64,000 nt of DNA from Chaunax sp. Z400 (GCA_037577475.1 CM075189.1:20059839-20123838); one strand, 5' to 3'; counted from the first letter of the stretch, positions 1-12,855 are shown. Notes: generated by a model from the sequence alone, not told the origin. Program-made: numbers and translations.

Positions 1-276
1 TGTCAGTGGTTGTATTTTAGGGGCGATTCAGTAATATTGCATTGACTCTCTCATTTTGGAACTAATTGTATAAACTTAAACCTTTTGTCATTTCCAAATT
101 CTGTGGCTCCACCCATAGTGCCAGCTCACCGTGTGGGCTCAGCGCTCCTCATTGCATCACTGATTTCATAAATGTACGCATTCTTCGCTGTCACTGAGTC
201 ATGTTGTTTTGTTCTACCTGTCATTCAAAATTTGAATTTATATAATCCGATATTGTCTTTTACTTTGTTTGTACAG

Positions 277-3200
277 TTGGAAAAACCTCACTCATCACCA
301 GGTTTATGTATGACAGTTTCGACAACACTTATCAGGTAATAAAATATGTATATGTTCATCACAGCATGACGCAGATTTAGTGTGCCAGAGCACTGATTCA
401 TTCTAATCCATGTATTGTGACATTTTAATGACAGACATTATGGCTTGTTAAGGACAAGTGTAAAATTAGCACTGGTTAATGCTGTTTATGACCTTCCAGT
501 TCCATCCTTTGTTAGCGTGCATGATGACTTACCACAGCATGGTCTAAGGGAACACCCAAGTTGAACAGAGTAGTTATTAATGTTTTTAGTTCCCACTGGG
601 CCTTTCCTACTATTGACTAGTAAAAATCTTGTTAAAAGGGCGCATAGATTGAATGATTTTTCATAGCTATAGATGAAATGCAAGCATTGTGCCAATAGCA
701 ATGTTTTAATGAAAATATTACTTTGCAGGCAACAATTGGTATTGACTTTTTGTCAAAAACTATGTACCTAGAAGATCGCACGGTAAGTCCTGTATATTTT
801 ATTGTAATTCTCATTGTCATTGGTGTAGTTTTAAGCTATTAGAAACGCTTTGTGCATGCATTTGCATATTAATGTAGTAGCCAGCATTTATCTCCCTTTA
901 CATTCCAGTTTTTTTCCACATTATCATAATTTTAACGTTCATTTTGTTAAACATGTGATCATGTTTTTAGTTCCCATCATTATTTCAAGTTTTTGTTTTC
1001 CTTCCATCCCTTGACTGGGTCATGAAATGCCCCACATTCATTTCACTGCTGGCCATAGATTCGGCTGCAGCTTTGGGATACAGCCGGACAGGAACGTTTC
1101 CGCAGCCTCATCCCCAGCTACATCCGAGATTCAGCCGCTGCTGTGGTGGTTTATGACATAGCTAGTAGGTATCATGGCCTTGCCTCACCTGCAAGTCCTC
1201 TGCTTACTATGGGGAAAGAAAAAACATTTACTAGCCAGACAAACCCCAGTGAACGGTATATTTCGGATATATTTCAATAGTGTTCGCATCAGCCTGAATA
1301 AAACAGTTCTCAAACATTTCTCATGGGGTGTCTGTGCTACGTAAATACTAATACGTATGAGGCTGCTAGAAGGAATAAGGGAAGAGCTCTGCTAACAGTC
1401 TAAATACAGGTTCAGCAAGGCCTCTTCTTACATGTCTTCTTTGCATGCCGGTCATCTCCGTTCCTGCTGCATTTGAATACTTCTCACCATTTCCCCATAA
1501 AAAGGCCATTTTTCATCTCTTCGGCGTGTCTTGCAGTTCCTTTACATCTGTCCTTTTCTTAACTTTATTGATCTGCCTGTCGCCTCTTTTATCTCCACCT
1601 CCTTCCCCCTTTCTTCCTCTCCGCTCCTATCTTCAGGTTCGGCTCCAGCTTTGGGATACTGCTGGGCAGGAGCGTTTTCGTAGCCTAATTCCCAGCTACA
1701 TCCGTGACTCTACCATTGCTGTGGTTGTTTATGACATCACCAGTGAGTCAGGGCTGAGCTCTAACCTTTTTGTAGGGGTCTATAGCATCTATCTGCTAAT
1801 AACCTTCAGAATTTCATTTAAGTATATTTCCTTTCTTCAAGGTTCTCTTCTTAACGTGTGCTTGATTAATTATCCTACAATATCTACAATAAATACTCTG
1901 CTTTTTTAATGAAAAGTAATACTTGCTTGTCTTGTGCAAACTTTTAAATATAGCTAGAGCACCAAATGTTTTCTGTTCTTGAGGCGACATGTGGTTAACG
2001 TGTACATTTAATTTGTGTGTGTGTGTTTGTTTGTTGTCATCCACAGATCTTAATTCATTCCAGCAAACCTCAAAGTGGATTGATGATGTTAGAACAGAGA
2101 GAGGAAGTGATGTCATTATAATGCTTGTTGGAAACAAAACGGACTTGGCAGATAAAAGGTACATGGTTGTGTGAGATGTGTGAAAGATTTACAATGATTT
2201 TCTTCATCTGTTTTTAATAATTGATCGACAGACTAACTTTATAAATCTACTATAATTAGAAAATAAGTAGCATTAGTTATTGTAGGACATAATAAACTAT
2301 GCCAAAGCCTGGAATCCCACTTTTCTTCCCCAGTGCATCTCATCAGATTTTGACTTTATCATCCCTTTGTGTATGCGCCAGCCTTTTTTCTTTCTTTTTT
2401 TTCTTTTTGGCGATTTAATTTAGCTATTTTTATTTCTTATGATTTTCATCATATTTCTGTTCTGCTTTTCTTTCTTTTTTTCTTTGTTGTGCTTTTTTTG
2501 TTCCCTTTCCTGCTCTGTTCTCTCCATGTCATTTTGAATTTTTTTGTGTTTCCCTCAACACCACACTCCACACCACTACCTCCCCCCCTCCCTTCCCGGG
2601 ACCATGGCAGGCAAGTTTCTGTAGAGGCGGCAGAGAGGAAAGCTCGTGAGCTCAATGTGATGTACATAGAGACCAGTGCCAAGGCTGGCTATAACGTCAA
2701 ACAGGTTGGTGTCCAGCAACAGCTGGTGTAAAACTGGCAAATAGTCTTGACAGTCATGATGTTCTTTAGTTGAGGGAGGCCAAACATGTGCCGTCTAGCA
2801 CGTACAACCTCTCCATATATTCATTATATGGATCAGAGTGTGGCTGTTGAATGAATGAGTGAACTCTTCTTTTTCCTGCTACATCATTACTCAACACAGC
2901 AGCCTCTCTCCCTTTCTCTGCCTATTTGTGTTATAACTAAACTAACATCTCACTTTTTCACTCAGAACAAGATTCTGTGTTGAGCTCTTGTATGTTTCTC
3001 TCTCCTTTTCTTCCCTCTTCTTTTGACCTGTCCTCTTTGCTCTTCTTTCCATTATCTGTCTGTTCGTCCATCTCCCCCCCTTTCTGCTTTTACCTTGAGC
3101 AGACAGATCACCACGGAGGAGGGCGAGCAGAGAGCTAAGGAACTGAATGTCATGTTCATTGAAACCAGCGCAAAGACTGGCTACAATGTCAAACAGGTAG

Positions 3201-4464
3201 AGAATCTGCCCTCTGAAGGTAGTCGAATAAATTCTGCCATCTTTGTCTACCCATAACTCTTTCAGTCTTCTTTTTCCCCTCTCATGGCATCATGACATGT
3301 CTTAGCATTCTCACTACACACTCTTATCGTCGTTTCTCCCCCACAGGCTTTGATGTTACTTCGGTGGTACACTTGATCTGCACAAGTTTACTGCACATGT
3401 GTTTATGTTTGCTGACATACTTTGTCTGATTCTCTGAAACCTCTGCAGCTTTCAAAACGTTTCTGTGAATATAACGGATTTGTTCAGTTGACGTTAGCGC
3501 GGCAACATTCACTTTCCTACTGTTCTCTTAAATTGTGATTGTAACTGCTGGCTTAACATTTTTATGTCACTGCTTTTTTAACTGCTTTTTGTGTTTGTCT
3601 TTCATTCAATATAATACAGTATATTATTTAGGAGTGACTAGTTGTTATAACTAGTTATGTCTACTAGTTATCACTTTCTGTCTATACTGTAAATAGCCTA
3701 TTTAACAGTAGGGGTGGGTGATGACTATATATACACACAAAGAGGCCATAGAAATGTGTCCATTGGAGTCTATTCTGTTGTTTATCCTGAGCTAGCTCTC
3801 CTTTTTAATATTTGTGGTTGTATTTTGTGGGTAATAGAGCAGATGAATGCAGAGGATTGTATTTTAGACAAAAATAGACCGTTTTGGTTCATTTCTTTTG
3901 TATGGACAGCTTTTCTTTTGTATGTCCAGATGATTTGCTACACCACAATATATATCAGTATGGAAATGAAATTATGTAGACTGTAATATATGTTTTTATC
4001 CAAATCACCCATCCCTATATGACAGCATTTTACTTAATATCTCATTCCAGTAAGACCTCTTCAAATGTGTACAACTATGAAATTCCTCTGACTTTGTTTT
4101 ATAGCTGTTCCGTCGTGTTGCTGCTGCATTGCCTGGGATGGACAGCACACCAGAGAAAAGCAAAGAGGACAGTATCCTTTTTAACAGAAATTGTTGTCAT
4201 GCTTGTGTCAAGTTATTATTGCTATGGCTTATATCTTGTAATAGTAGGAAATCTGGCAAGCCGGTAAAAAAATGCCTCCCTGATTACTCTCCAGAAAAGA
4301 GAAAATATTCTGTGAGGAGATGGCAGCCAGAAAGCACCGGAGAGAATACCAAAGTGAAATGTGCAAATTCATTGATGTTGCTTAACAAAGTCCTCTCAGT
4401 GATCGACATCAAACTGGAGAAACAGCCGGAGATGACTGTCACCGAGAGCAGCTGCTCATGCTAG
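277..4464 (+). CDS. rab41: RAB6-subfamily small GTPase (RAB41-type), first exon outside window
   Basis: This is a Rab GTPase of the RAB6 group, which in known members acts in Golgi-linked vesicle traffic. Coding exons: 277-335, 729-782, 1059-1164 or 1637-1742, 2047-2158, 2611-2704 or 3103-3196, 4105-4171, 4400-4464. Phases agree throughout and give 184 residues after a split Val. The missing first exon (about 24 residues) would bring it to 208, the RAB6A length. Visible motifs are the end of the P-loop (GKTSLITRF), the effector segment ATIGIDF, switch II WDTAGQERF, NKTD, the ETSAK base-binding loop, and a C-terminal CSC for double geranylgeranylation. The protein alone is RAB6A-like. The neighbours pdzd11, gdpd2 and dlg3 match human RAB41's location, so I favour rab41; a rab6a label cannot be excluded. 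Two exon pairs look mutually exclusive and are listed separately. Confidence 0.9.
1059..1164 (+). CDS. rab41: rab41 alternative exon 4a (RAB6A'-type)
   Basis: A 106-nt exon bounded by AG and GT, encoding switch II from IRLQLWDTAGQERF to YIRDSAAAVVVYDIA. It enters in phase 0 and leaves with one base, as does the copy 473 bp downstream. Ile at the first position and the Ala-Ala after DS are the residues that distinguish human RAB6A' from RAB6A. Using both copies would put two switch II regions in one protein and shift the frame, so the two are expected to be mutually exclusive. Confidence 0.88.
1637..1742 (+). CDS. rab41: rab41 alternative exon 4b (RAB6A/RAB41-type)
   Basis: The second 106-nt version of the switch II exon, preceded by a strong pyrimidine tract. 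It begins with Val (VRLQLWDTAGQERF) and carries DSTIAVVVYDIT. Val and Thr are the human RAB6A choices, and the STIAVVVYDIT string is also that of human RAB41. Size and phases are identical to exon 4a, which supports an ancient tandem exon duplication. Confidence 0.9.
2611..2704 (+). CDS. rab41: rab41 alternative exon 6a
   Basis: A 94-nt exon that completes an Arg codon split as AG/G, then encodes QVSVEAAERKARELNVMY, the ETSAK guanine-binding loop and AGYNVKQ, ending in phase 0 before gttggt. It follows a long C-rich tract. It resembles RAB6A's RQVSIEEGERKAKELNVMF exon but has Glu-Ala-Ala in place of Glu-Glu-Gly and Tyr in place of Phe before the IETSAK loop. Confidence 0.88.
3103..3196 (+). 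CDS. rab41: rab41 alternative exon 6b (RAB6B/RAB41-flavoured)
   Basis: A second 94-nt exon with the same entry and exit phase as 6a, 398 bp downstream. It encodes QITTEEGEQRAKELNVMF, ETSAK and TGYNVKQ. The EEGEQRAKEL and ETSAKTGYNVK strings are those of RAB6B; ETSAKTGYNVK is also in RAB41. Both copies are open, well spliced and specific in sequence, so neither looks like a decaying duplicate. Joining both would repeat the base-binding loop and break the frame. Confidence 0.88.
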
Positions 4465-7302
4465 TACAGCTCAACCTCACCCACCAACAGCTTGTTCCTC
4501 AGTGGCCACTCTCTCCACCCTCGGCACACTGCCATTGGAATGGAGGACCTGTCTTTTTTTCTTTTTCCCCCCCTCATTTCAACTCAGTGACTTTTCAGAG
4601 TAACTGTGTGGATGTGCATTACTGTATTAAAACTGATTATCTGGGGGAAAAAATGTTTAAAAGCAAACATTTAAAACAAAAGAATAAGTTAAATGATTTG
4701 TTCAGATTTTCATCCAGTTGCATGGCATTATATAGGATTGCAGACTGACATAACTAACCCGCTCATGAGATATTGCACAGTTTGGACTCTTAGTGCTGTT
4801 ACTCTTGTCATTGTTGTAAAGTAAATCTGCTCATTGTATTTTAATAGTTAATTATGAATTGAGAGTTTTCCTAAAACTGTTCTGTCTCTCTGACAAATGA
4901 TTATTTCGTGACTTTTTTTTTTTATTTTGAGGAAGTAGAGACAGGATTTTTTTTTATCATTGCTAACCCTCATATTGCCACATAATGCTCAAAATTGACC
5001 CTTTACAATGAAGGCAGTCAAGGCATTAGATATTGTTTAAACCTGACACATCTGTAAGCTTAAACTGGCAAAACCAGCAGTGTGTTAGTAGATAAAATAT
5101 ACTTAAATTGAGACCCTATTCAAACCAAGGCATAACCAGGTAATGAGAAAATAAATGTAATTTTTCATCAAGGGGTCCCCATCCCACATTCGTTAGAATG
5201 GCTGCTAACCTGAAGCCATGTCTGCATTAAAACTATAACAACTGTTATATTGTCAAATTAACTGCACGCATACTAACCTGTCTGAGGAGGAGTTTTCTGG
5301 CATTAGAGGCCTCTAATGCTGAAAATAAAATAAAAAAAGCTAATGTTAAGTTTCTCTGCGCTGATGAAAAGTTGTCACCTTGGTCGCTATGACGTACCCA
5401 TCATCTCATCAATAATTCGTGTTGTGTTGATTACACTATTGCAAGAACTTGCAGCATGCTCACCACGCAGGATTTATATGGGATAAGAACACAGATGCCT
5501 TGCTTGTTTGTTCACCAACGTTGTGCACTGAATCAAGCCACAATATTGTATAATATAAAAGAAGCCTGCTGACTGGTTCATGGCTTCACAAGTTGTTTTG
5601 TAGAGCTGGTAGATGAGTTTGTCCTCAGATACAGGAAACGCTTGCTAATACCCTCGCTGTAAAAAGTGCAGAAAAGGTAACTGCAGTATCCTTTGCTCTG
5701 TCGGTATTGCTTGTGTAGGACTGTTGGTTTTATGTGTTTTTATTTATTTTGAAGCTTGGACATACCGATAACATTTTATGCTTGACCAAAAGATGCTGAC
5801 ACGCATGTATAAAGTTGATTTTATTTATTGTTTGCGTGTCTGCTGGGACTCCACCTAAAGGCAACATTTAGGCCCCAGTCATTTTTTTTCTCGCCACACT
5901 GCTAGAAATAGCTGTTTGCAATGTTTTGGTCAGTAACTTGGTTTACAGTTGAAAGTAAAGGCTGCACGTTTTAAAGACACGCACAGTTTAACAGGAACCC
6001 ACTAACTAGCCCCAACAAAACAACACAACAAAAGACACTGGTCATTTGCTGTAGCTTGTTTCAAAATATTAAATTTAAGTATTTAATTACATTAAACAGC
6101 AATTTTAACACGAAGAGCTCCTCTATTACTTGTCACCAACTAAATATTCAGCTTTGTGCTATTCTGAATTGTGTCTGTCCATTTGAAATATGCTGTCTAC
6201 TCGTGTTTAGCAACATTTGTGTGAATAATGTACTATTACTATCTGATGTATAAAAAGGAGAGTTAAGAAACACCAGGTGTAGGCCTATCACATGGAATAA
6301 AATGAAGATATTTCACCAAACTTTCACAGCTGTGATGTCTTTATTTGTGAAACACTGCTGCAGGAAAAGTTTCCATCAGAGTATTTTGTTATCAGCCTGG
6401 TGGAACTTTCATAATCGTCATATTTCAAATGCTATAGATAAACATGTTCTGTTGAACAATAGTCTAATCAATGTTATGCAATGTAATATTAGGCATTACA
6501 TGAGAGTTCTGAAACCTTACAACAGAGAGGTGTGGCTAAGGATTGCACCACACATACTGTACATAGCGTCTTTGTTAATGTTCAAAAACAGTGGAAAGCA
6601 TGCAATTAAAAACTGAAAATATGAACTGATTTCAAAAGCTAAATATTCCCAACATTAAATATATCAGCCTTTTTATACCAGTTGGCTCAACTGTGTCTTC
6701 AAAATCTAGGACTTATGAATGTGTTTGTGTGTTTTTTTTGTGACATTAAGAGAAAAAGGTGTAAAATTAATATATGTCTTTATTATAAAAATCACATTTT
6801 CAGCACAGTATCCTGCTTTATTTTGAGGGGGTGGTATTCTCTAGATTTTATTCTTGGACATATAGCTGTAAATACACCAGGGAAAATTCTACATTATAAT
6901 AATAATCATTTAGGAAATGAACTTTAGACTTTAAATTCAAGTTAAGAGGACACACTCAGGCTTAAACTATTCACATTTCACACGTTGTTTTACTATTAGT
7001 GTGCTTCTATTGTTTAACATCTATAGTCGTGATGAAAACTTTGGATTCATCGCTGAGCAATTCGCACCTACCCACGCGCCCATGGGGTCCACAGTGTTCC
7101 CCATCTGGAGGCTTAACTTTCACACGTTTCGACATTAAATCACGACACTGCTCTCTTTCACAACCTCGTATTAGTTGCTATATGGTCCTGAAAATGTCAT
7201 TACTCGGATTGGCGCTTCCTGTCGCTTCTGAGGGAGCGAGGAAAACATTTTTTTATTTTCTTCACGCACCTGCGGCCGGACACCTGGATTCAGGAAGTAG
7301 TG
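4465..7302. other. rab41 3' UTR and intergenic DNA
   Basis: No coding exon was recognised. The first part is presumably the rab41 3' UTR; an AATAAA at 5150-5155 is one candidate polyadenylation signal. The rest is AT-rich. A 104-codon open frame at 6302-6616 has no recognisable family features and is not called as a gene. Confidence 0.5.
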
Positions 7303-7310
7303 TGACGTCA
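7303..7310. promoter_or_regulatory. Full CRE palindrome in the START-gene promoter region
   Basis: The octamer TGACGTCA lies about 175 bp upstream of the START-domain ATG, in a stretch of raised CpG content (about 7200-7420). It is the consensus CREB/ATF site. Its distance from the ATG fits a proximal promoter. No TATA box was assigned and no TSS is known. Confidence 0.5.
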
Positions 7311-7484
7311 GAGGGAGAGGTGTTTGTGAAGGAATGGCAAAAATCCTGCTAGACCTGATTGGTGATCAGCGCGAGTATATTCAGCAAGACGGAGTCGCTC
7401 AGCCGAACTAGTCAAACACGCCTCGTGGAGTCAGCGGGTTGTTCTGTATCCCAGGCTTAGTCTGAGGAATATTATTTTAAAGGG

Positions 7485-10400
7485 ATGGCTCTTCATTCGT
7501 GTATTTTACCCGGTGAGTCGGTCTTCACTGAGTTCAGAGAGGAGTGTTTATCAACGGAAAATTGGCTGAACAGATATGATAGTTGTGGCATGCAAGTGTG
7601 GGCCGAAGTTCCTTCGAAGAAAGGAAATCTCGGTCATAAGATCCATAAGATCAAGGTAAGTCCACCTTCACCACCTTTAGAAATATCAACTCTACTATGA
7701 CGTCACAGACTTCTCTGCTGTGAGCCTGTGTTTTTAAACACTTTGTGTGTGTGTTTCAGTGTAAAATGGTAATCCCAGATGTACCCGCTTCGACAATGTA
7801 CGACGTCCTTCACGATGGCCACTACCGCAAAACGTGGGACCGCGCCATGCTGGAGAGTTATGACATCGCCCGACTCTCTGCTAATGCCGATGTGGGCTAC
7901 TATGCATGTGAGGACCCAGTCACTCAGAAAGTTATCCACCAGTAGTCACCTGTTAGCCGACAGTGGTCAGACTTATGAGTCACACACAGAATATTCAATC
8001 ACTGAAAGAGTTTTGATCCATATCTGGGATTTTTGGAGATATTTTATAGCAGCCTATATGGAAGAATAACTCTCATTTAAGACAGTGCATCATTAGAATT
8101 AAGGTGTGCTTTTATTTGTTTGGAAAAAAAAGATACTATAATTTTTTTTTTAAAGTCGAGTGAATATGTGTAAAATGGACCTTTTCCCTTGAGTAAAATT
8201 AAACAACGCCATTATTTCTCTATTGATTTACACAACTGAGATTTTTCTTTTAATCTATCCAGAGAGCGTTGCACCATTGTCAACTTAAACTTCCATTTCT
8301 AACATAATGAGTCTGTTTCTGCTGTGAACCATTTGTTGACTGCTGAAGGCTTCAGGGACGAAGAATGGGAGGCCTCTTGTTCCACCCGTGTATATATTGT
8401 CATAACAATGCCGAGTCTCAGGTTGTGACAGTGGAGAACTAAAGTAATGAAGGAATTTTTTTGTCCCATTTTATTTTTTTTACAGGGCGTTGTCCACCGC
8501 CAATAAAAAGCAGAGATGTAGTGACTCTGCGCTCGTGGCAGGTGATGGATGACGATTACATCATCATTAACTTCTCTGTCAAACACCGGGTAAGCTGCCT
8601 CCTCCTCACATTTGTAGTAACTATCTTTATAAAGCGCCCTTTCTACAGCTCTGAGGTCTACTGTCTTCATGTTTTGAGAGCATTTTCTATTTTACATCTT
8701 TACTTTTGTCTTAACCATGGTGATTGTGTCACAAATGGCACCTTAAGAGAGGTGTTTTTTTGTTAAAATTGTGGTTAATTTCTCATTGTTCTGCAAACCC
8801 ATTCAATTACAGAAACACCCCCCTAACAGCAACCTCGTGAGAGCGGTTTCCATCCTCACTGGCTATTTCATCAGGTCCACAGGACCAAATAGCTGTATTT
8901 TCATTTACCTTTCACAAGCTGACCCAAAAGGTAAGGCCATAACCAACTAGCATTGTTCTGTTCACATTGAGAGATGTTGTATTTTTCTTTTTCTTAGACG
9001 TTTATCTCTTTTCTCTAGGTTCTATTCCAAAGGTTATAGTAAACAAAGCTGCTCAAGTTCTGGCTCCAATGGTATGTAAAGTAACACAACTGTTGTCACA
9101 AAACTCTTTTCAGTAAAAGTTTTCTGTGTCTAGTCAATAGAAGCACTGAAAGTGATGAGGTTAAAAATATCAGTAACACTGAGTGTCTGTTCATGAAGAG
9201 ATTTTATAAGGCATGTAACAGGTGCGTGTGCGCACAAGGGAGTGAGGGTTTCATGTGTCTTAAAGGACAATGGTAACCATAGAAACCCAAATTAAGGGCC
9301 TGTTCTCGTAAGATTGCTGACACAGTATCTCAGCTCTTGCTGCTGTTGCTCTCTCTCTCTCCCAGGAGAACCTGTTCCCCAGGTTTCATATCCTGCCCAG
9401 ATTGAAACTATTTACGTGTGTGTGTGGGTGTGTGTGTGGGTGTGTGTCTGATATTGAGAGACTTGTGCCCTCAACTAAACAGACAAATTGACCTTAACAA
9501 AGATTTCTAAAGACTAAACCATTATCAGGAAGTGACACATAATTGTAGAAATGAACATGCGAAATGAGGATAAAAAATAGCCTAATGTAATCCTGATTTA
9601 TCAGGGCACTTCTGAGGAGTAAATTAAAAAATATATATAAAATCAACTTTAAGCTAATTGTCAGAAATATAAGAGGCTAAAATATCAAAAGGTAAAAAAT
9701 AACTCCTGGAAATACAAGTCTGTTGGTAATTTAAAAGATGTTGAGGATTTCAGTCAGTCACCCATATACATGCATTAATATTTTTACTCCTGTATTAATC
9801 TATAAATAATGGACAAAATAGGTATTTGCTATTTGATGTGTTTCAAATCAAAAGTTCTCTATAGCAGAGATAATTCATTACAAGCTGTGTCAGTGGAATG
9901 AAATGCTATGCTGTCCTGTCTCCTGCGTGGGCGTGGTCGTCTCTCCTGCCATCCCCACCAGGCTTCTTAAAGACTAAGACATTTGTCCAAACAGTACAAC
10001 ACGAGATGCTTAACTCCTCGTTTTTATGTGCTAACTTAACATGGTTGCTACAAATTTCCAGATAATGTAAGACTGTTTCTGAGGCAGAGAGAGGTCAGAA
10101 AAAAGTTCATTTTCTTCTGCTTTATTAAGTCTGAAAAGTTCCACAAAACCTTGTGGAAAAGTTTTTTTATTAGCATTAACCTTGATAATGTTGGGTAAGG
10201 CAATATTTCACTGGTTTTAGGGAACATACTGGTGCAGCAGCAAGCATAAGACAAAATCCTTTTGTAGTATAAAGCGTCAGACAGCTATCAACGTGTTTAA
10301 AACCCTTTTATGTTCTCCTCTGGTGTTTAATATATCATTGACACTCTTTGTTGCCACCTACTGGCCCTTTGCGATTGTTTTTTGGTGTACACAGATTTCG

Positions 10401-11158
10401 TAAAACAAACATCTTTTTTCAACTCATTTAATATGCCAATTATAAAATGCAAACATCCACAATGTCCTCAACACTAAGGTGACATCTTCAAATTTCTTGT
10501 CTTGTTTTGACCAACGGAAGCAGAAACTCACATTTTAATCTGCAAACATTTACATTTGAAGCTAAAATTGGGATTGGGATTATTATCAGACTATCCAGTC
10601 TTGCATTTAATTTTTAGTTTATTGACTAATCAGTCAGCTAAACCAAAAATGGAAGATAAAATAATGTAAAATTCAGTCATCTTATTTGACGTCTCGGTGA
10701 AGGATTTGTGCGCCGCGATTTGAGATAACGGATTTTATCACTGGAAAATCGAAAATGTCTTTATTGAAGTGTTAATGTTCTGTCAGGTCTGTAGTTGGAC
10801 TCATTAACTGCTTGCAACATAATCTGTTACACAATATTCTTTTGACCAGCTCAATCTACTGCTCTGACTATGAAGGAAGGTGTTCTATGACCTTTATAGT
10901 CAAAGTGCAGCTCTCTGATAATTGCATATTCTCTTGGTCCACTCCTTCCAGGTGTTGAGGTCTGTACACAAGGCAGGCCAGGAATACCCTGAGTGGAAAC
11001 GACAGAACTCCCCCGACCAGAAGCCCTGGTTGAACCCTGAACAAAACGTCCTGCCAATGATGGACCCCACCGAACTGTCGATACAGAGAGCAGACTCGCT
11101 AGAAAACATGGATGAGGATTGCAAGGAGTTTAATCACGACAGCGAGGACAGCAATTAA
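7485..11158 (+). CDS. STARD10-like START-domain lipid-transfer protein
   Basis: Six coding exons: 7485-7655, 7760-7907, 8486-8589, 8813-8930, 9019-9071, 10952-11158. All junctions are GT..AG and in phase, giving 266 residues. Almost the whole protein is one START domain, a hydrophobic cup that carries a single lipid; close relatives PCTP and STARD10 move phosphatidylcholine and phosphatidylethanolamine between membranes. STARD10-like strings are TMYDVLHDGHYRKTWD, YDIARLSANADVGYY, RDVVTLRSW, EYPEWK and the C-terminal ELSIQRADSLENMDE. The tail is acidic and shorter than in human STARD10. The start was chosen because it opens the first exon directly and leaves the usual short N-terminus. It may be stard10 or a fish paralogue; without a tree I leave the symbol empty. 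It has no counterpart at this place in human Xq13.1. Confidence 0.9.
9415..9448. repeat. Imperfect GT microsatellite
   Basis: An interrupted run of TG dinucleotides with GGG interruptions in intron 5 of the START gene. Confidence 0.7.
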
Positions 11159-12173
11159 ATAGCATCCAAGTGATGGGAGGGAGAGATTGGGAGATGGACT
11201 AAATATAGTCACAAATTAAGACTCGAGACCTCCGACTCTTTGATTTATTCAGCCTTTCCAAACTGGTGTTCCTTATGGGATGAGCAAGATCACAAAGTGT
11301 TTACAGCTGTCTTGTCAGACAGCAATGAGCTCATGTTGCCTTTTACAACGAGTCGTCTGGCCTTTTTTTTTTTTTTTTAGCCGAAGCTATGTTAAAGTAC
11401 ACGTTTTAAAACGGGAAGCGCTGTCCAGTAGTCGCAGTTTCACTTTACAAGTGGCTGTGATTGGAAATCACGTCATTGGTGAAAGTGGGAGTGAAGTGAA
11501 ATTAATTTTTCACACAGGATTGTTAGACATTAATTTCTCATTAAATCATACTAGAAACTGTTTTACCTCAACCCTCTAAAATGATCTAAGCCTGAACTGG
11601 ACACGCTTAAATAGTAACTTTTTACATAGTTAAAGTAATGTGGCTTGTTACACTAACCACTAAGAGGTTAGCCAGGTTAGCATGGAACCTATTATGTTGA
11701 AGGCTCTGGGTTTGTGCAGCATTTCTGGGTGTCAACCTTGACTCTTTTTTTCTTTTAATCTTAAAACAAAACAACTCTTCACTATCACTGTTTTCTGATG
11801 ATTAACATGATTTAGTTGCAAAGCATTAGTTAATTTTTAGTCTGTGTGACGCAAACAATGTTTGAAGGTTCATATTTATAAAGATGTGCAATCAAAATTT
11901 GTGATCTGATCCTAATGAAGTTACAGTTGTTGATTTCTGAGAATGAAAATCTTGTTCATTTATGTTAACATAAAAATGCAAATAGCAGGTTCGTATTTTG
12001 TCAGCTGAAGGATTAGAATGACCATCCATTGTTTTTACTTTTATCATATTTATTTATTTAAAGTGGCTGTAAGCTAGATGACATCATGGAGAAAAGACCT
12101 GTAAATCAAAGTTTTTGACAGTTTTTTCTAAAGATATTTGATATTACATTGTCTTCACTTTTTAAAGAATAAA
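11159..12173 (+). other. START-gene 3' UTR
   Basis: AT-rich, without coding potential, from the stop codon to an AATAAA hexamer at 12168-12173. The extent is inferred only from that signal. It contains a poly-T run near 11365-11378. Confidence 0.5.
12168..12173 (+). terminator. Polyadenylation signal AATAAA for the START gene
   Basis: A canonical AATAAA about 1 kb past the stop codon, followed within 30 bp by a T/G-rich stretch. It lies before the convergent pdzd11 3' end. Confidence 0.5.
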
Positions 12174-12626
12174 CCTCAAGGTTAACATACTTTTGTAATC
12201 ACTGTCTGAATTCCTCTTATGATGACAAGTCTCAAGTGAAACCAACTTTAAAAAAAGTGGAACAAGTTTGGCTGCTTATACTAGAACATTCCAGTCCATT
12301 TCCAACCCTGGTTTCAGGTTCTTCAAATACAGTGTTAACAGGGTTCAACAGATTTCTTTCTTTCTAATTTATCACTATCATGTTCTTTTATGAAAAATCC
12401 TTTAAAAAAACAGATGGAAATCTTGGTTATTCGTTTATGAAAATGAGTAGAGCACCAAATGAGCCAATGCTGAGATGTATGTACATTAGTCTCCACTTAT
12501 GTCTAAAGTCATCTGACATAAAAGATTGTAAAACATCAGTATATGACATATCCTCCATTCCTTTAGTGAGCCTAGAGTATATTGTTTTGAATATATGCTG
12601 TGGAGAAGATGACCAACCTTAAGAGT

Positions 12627-12855
12627 CACCTTAAAATCATCTTTCCATGGAGACAAAAAATAAAACTAGCGTACAAATCAAAATATCAAAAGGCACAACT
12701 ACATAATATGGCTGATGGGTGTAAAGTTTGGTGAAGCTAGAATGTATAGTTTGTGAGATATGGATTAGATGATCGGCCTTCAGGCTCACTTTAAAAATAT
12801 TTCCATGGGGGAAAAAAATGTAGCAAATTCAAAATTTCAGTTGGCACAACTACAA
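12627..12855. repeat. Diverged tandem repeat, two units about 160 bp apart
   Basis: Two similar stretches start near 12627 and 12786. Both run from a 'cac-ctTTAAAA' start through 'TTTCCATGG', an A-rich run and 'GGCACAACTACA'. They lie between the convergent START and pdzd11 genes and look like part of an old dispersed non-coding repeat. Confidence 0.5.

Noticed and set aside
1445..1909. Single long open frame including rab41 exon 4b
   Set aside because: Only 1637-1742 is exon; the rest is intron that happens to stay open.
6302..6616. 104-codon open frame between rab41 and the START gene
   Set aside because: No recognisable motif, AT-rich codons, and no splice or promoter context.
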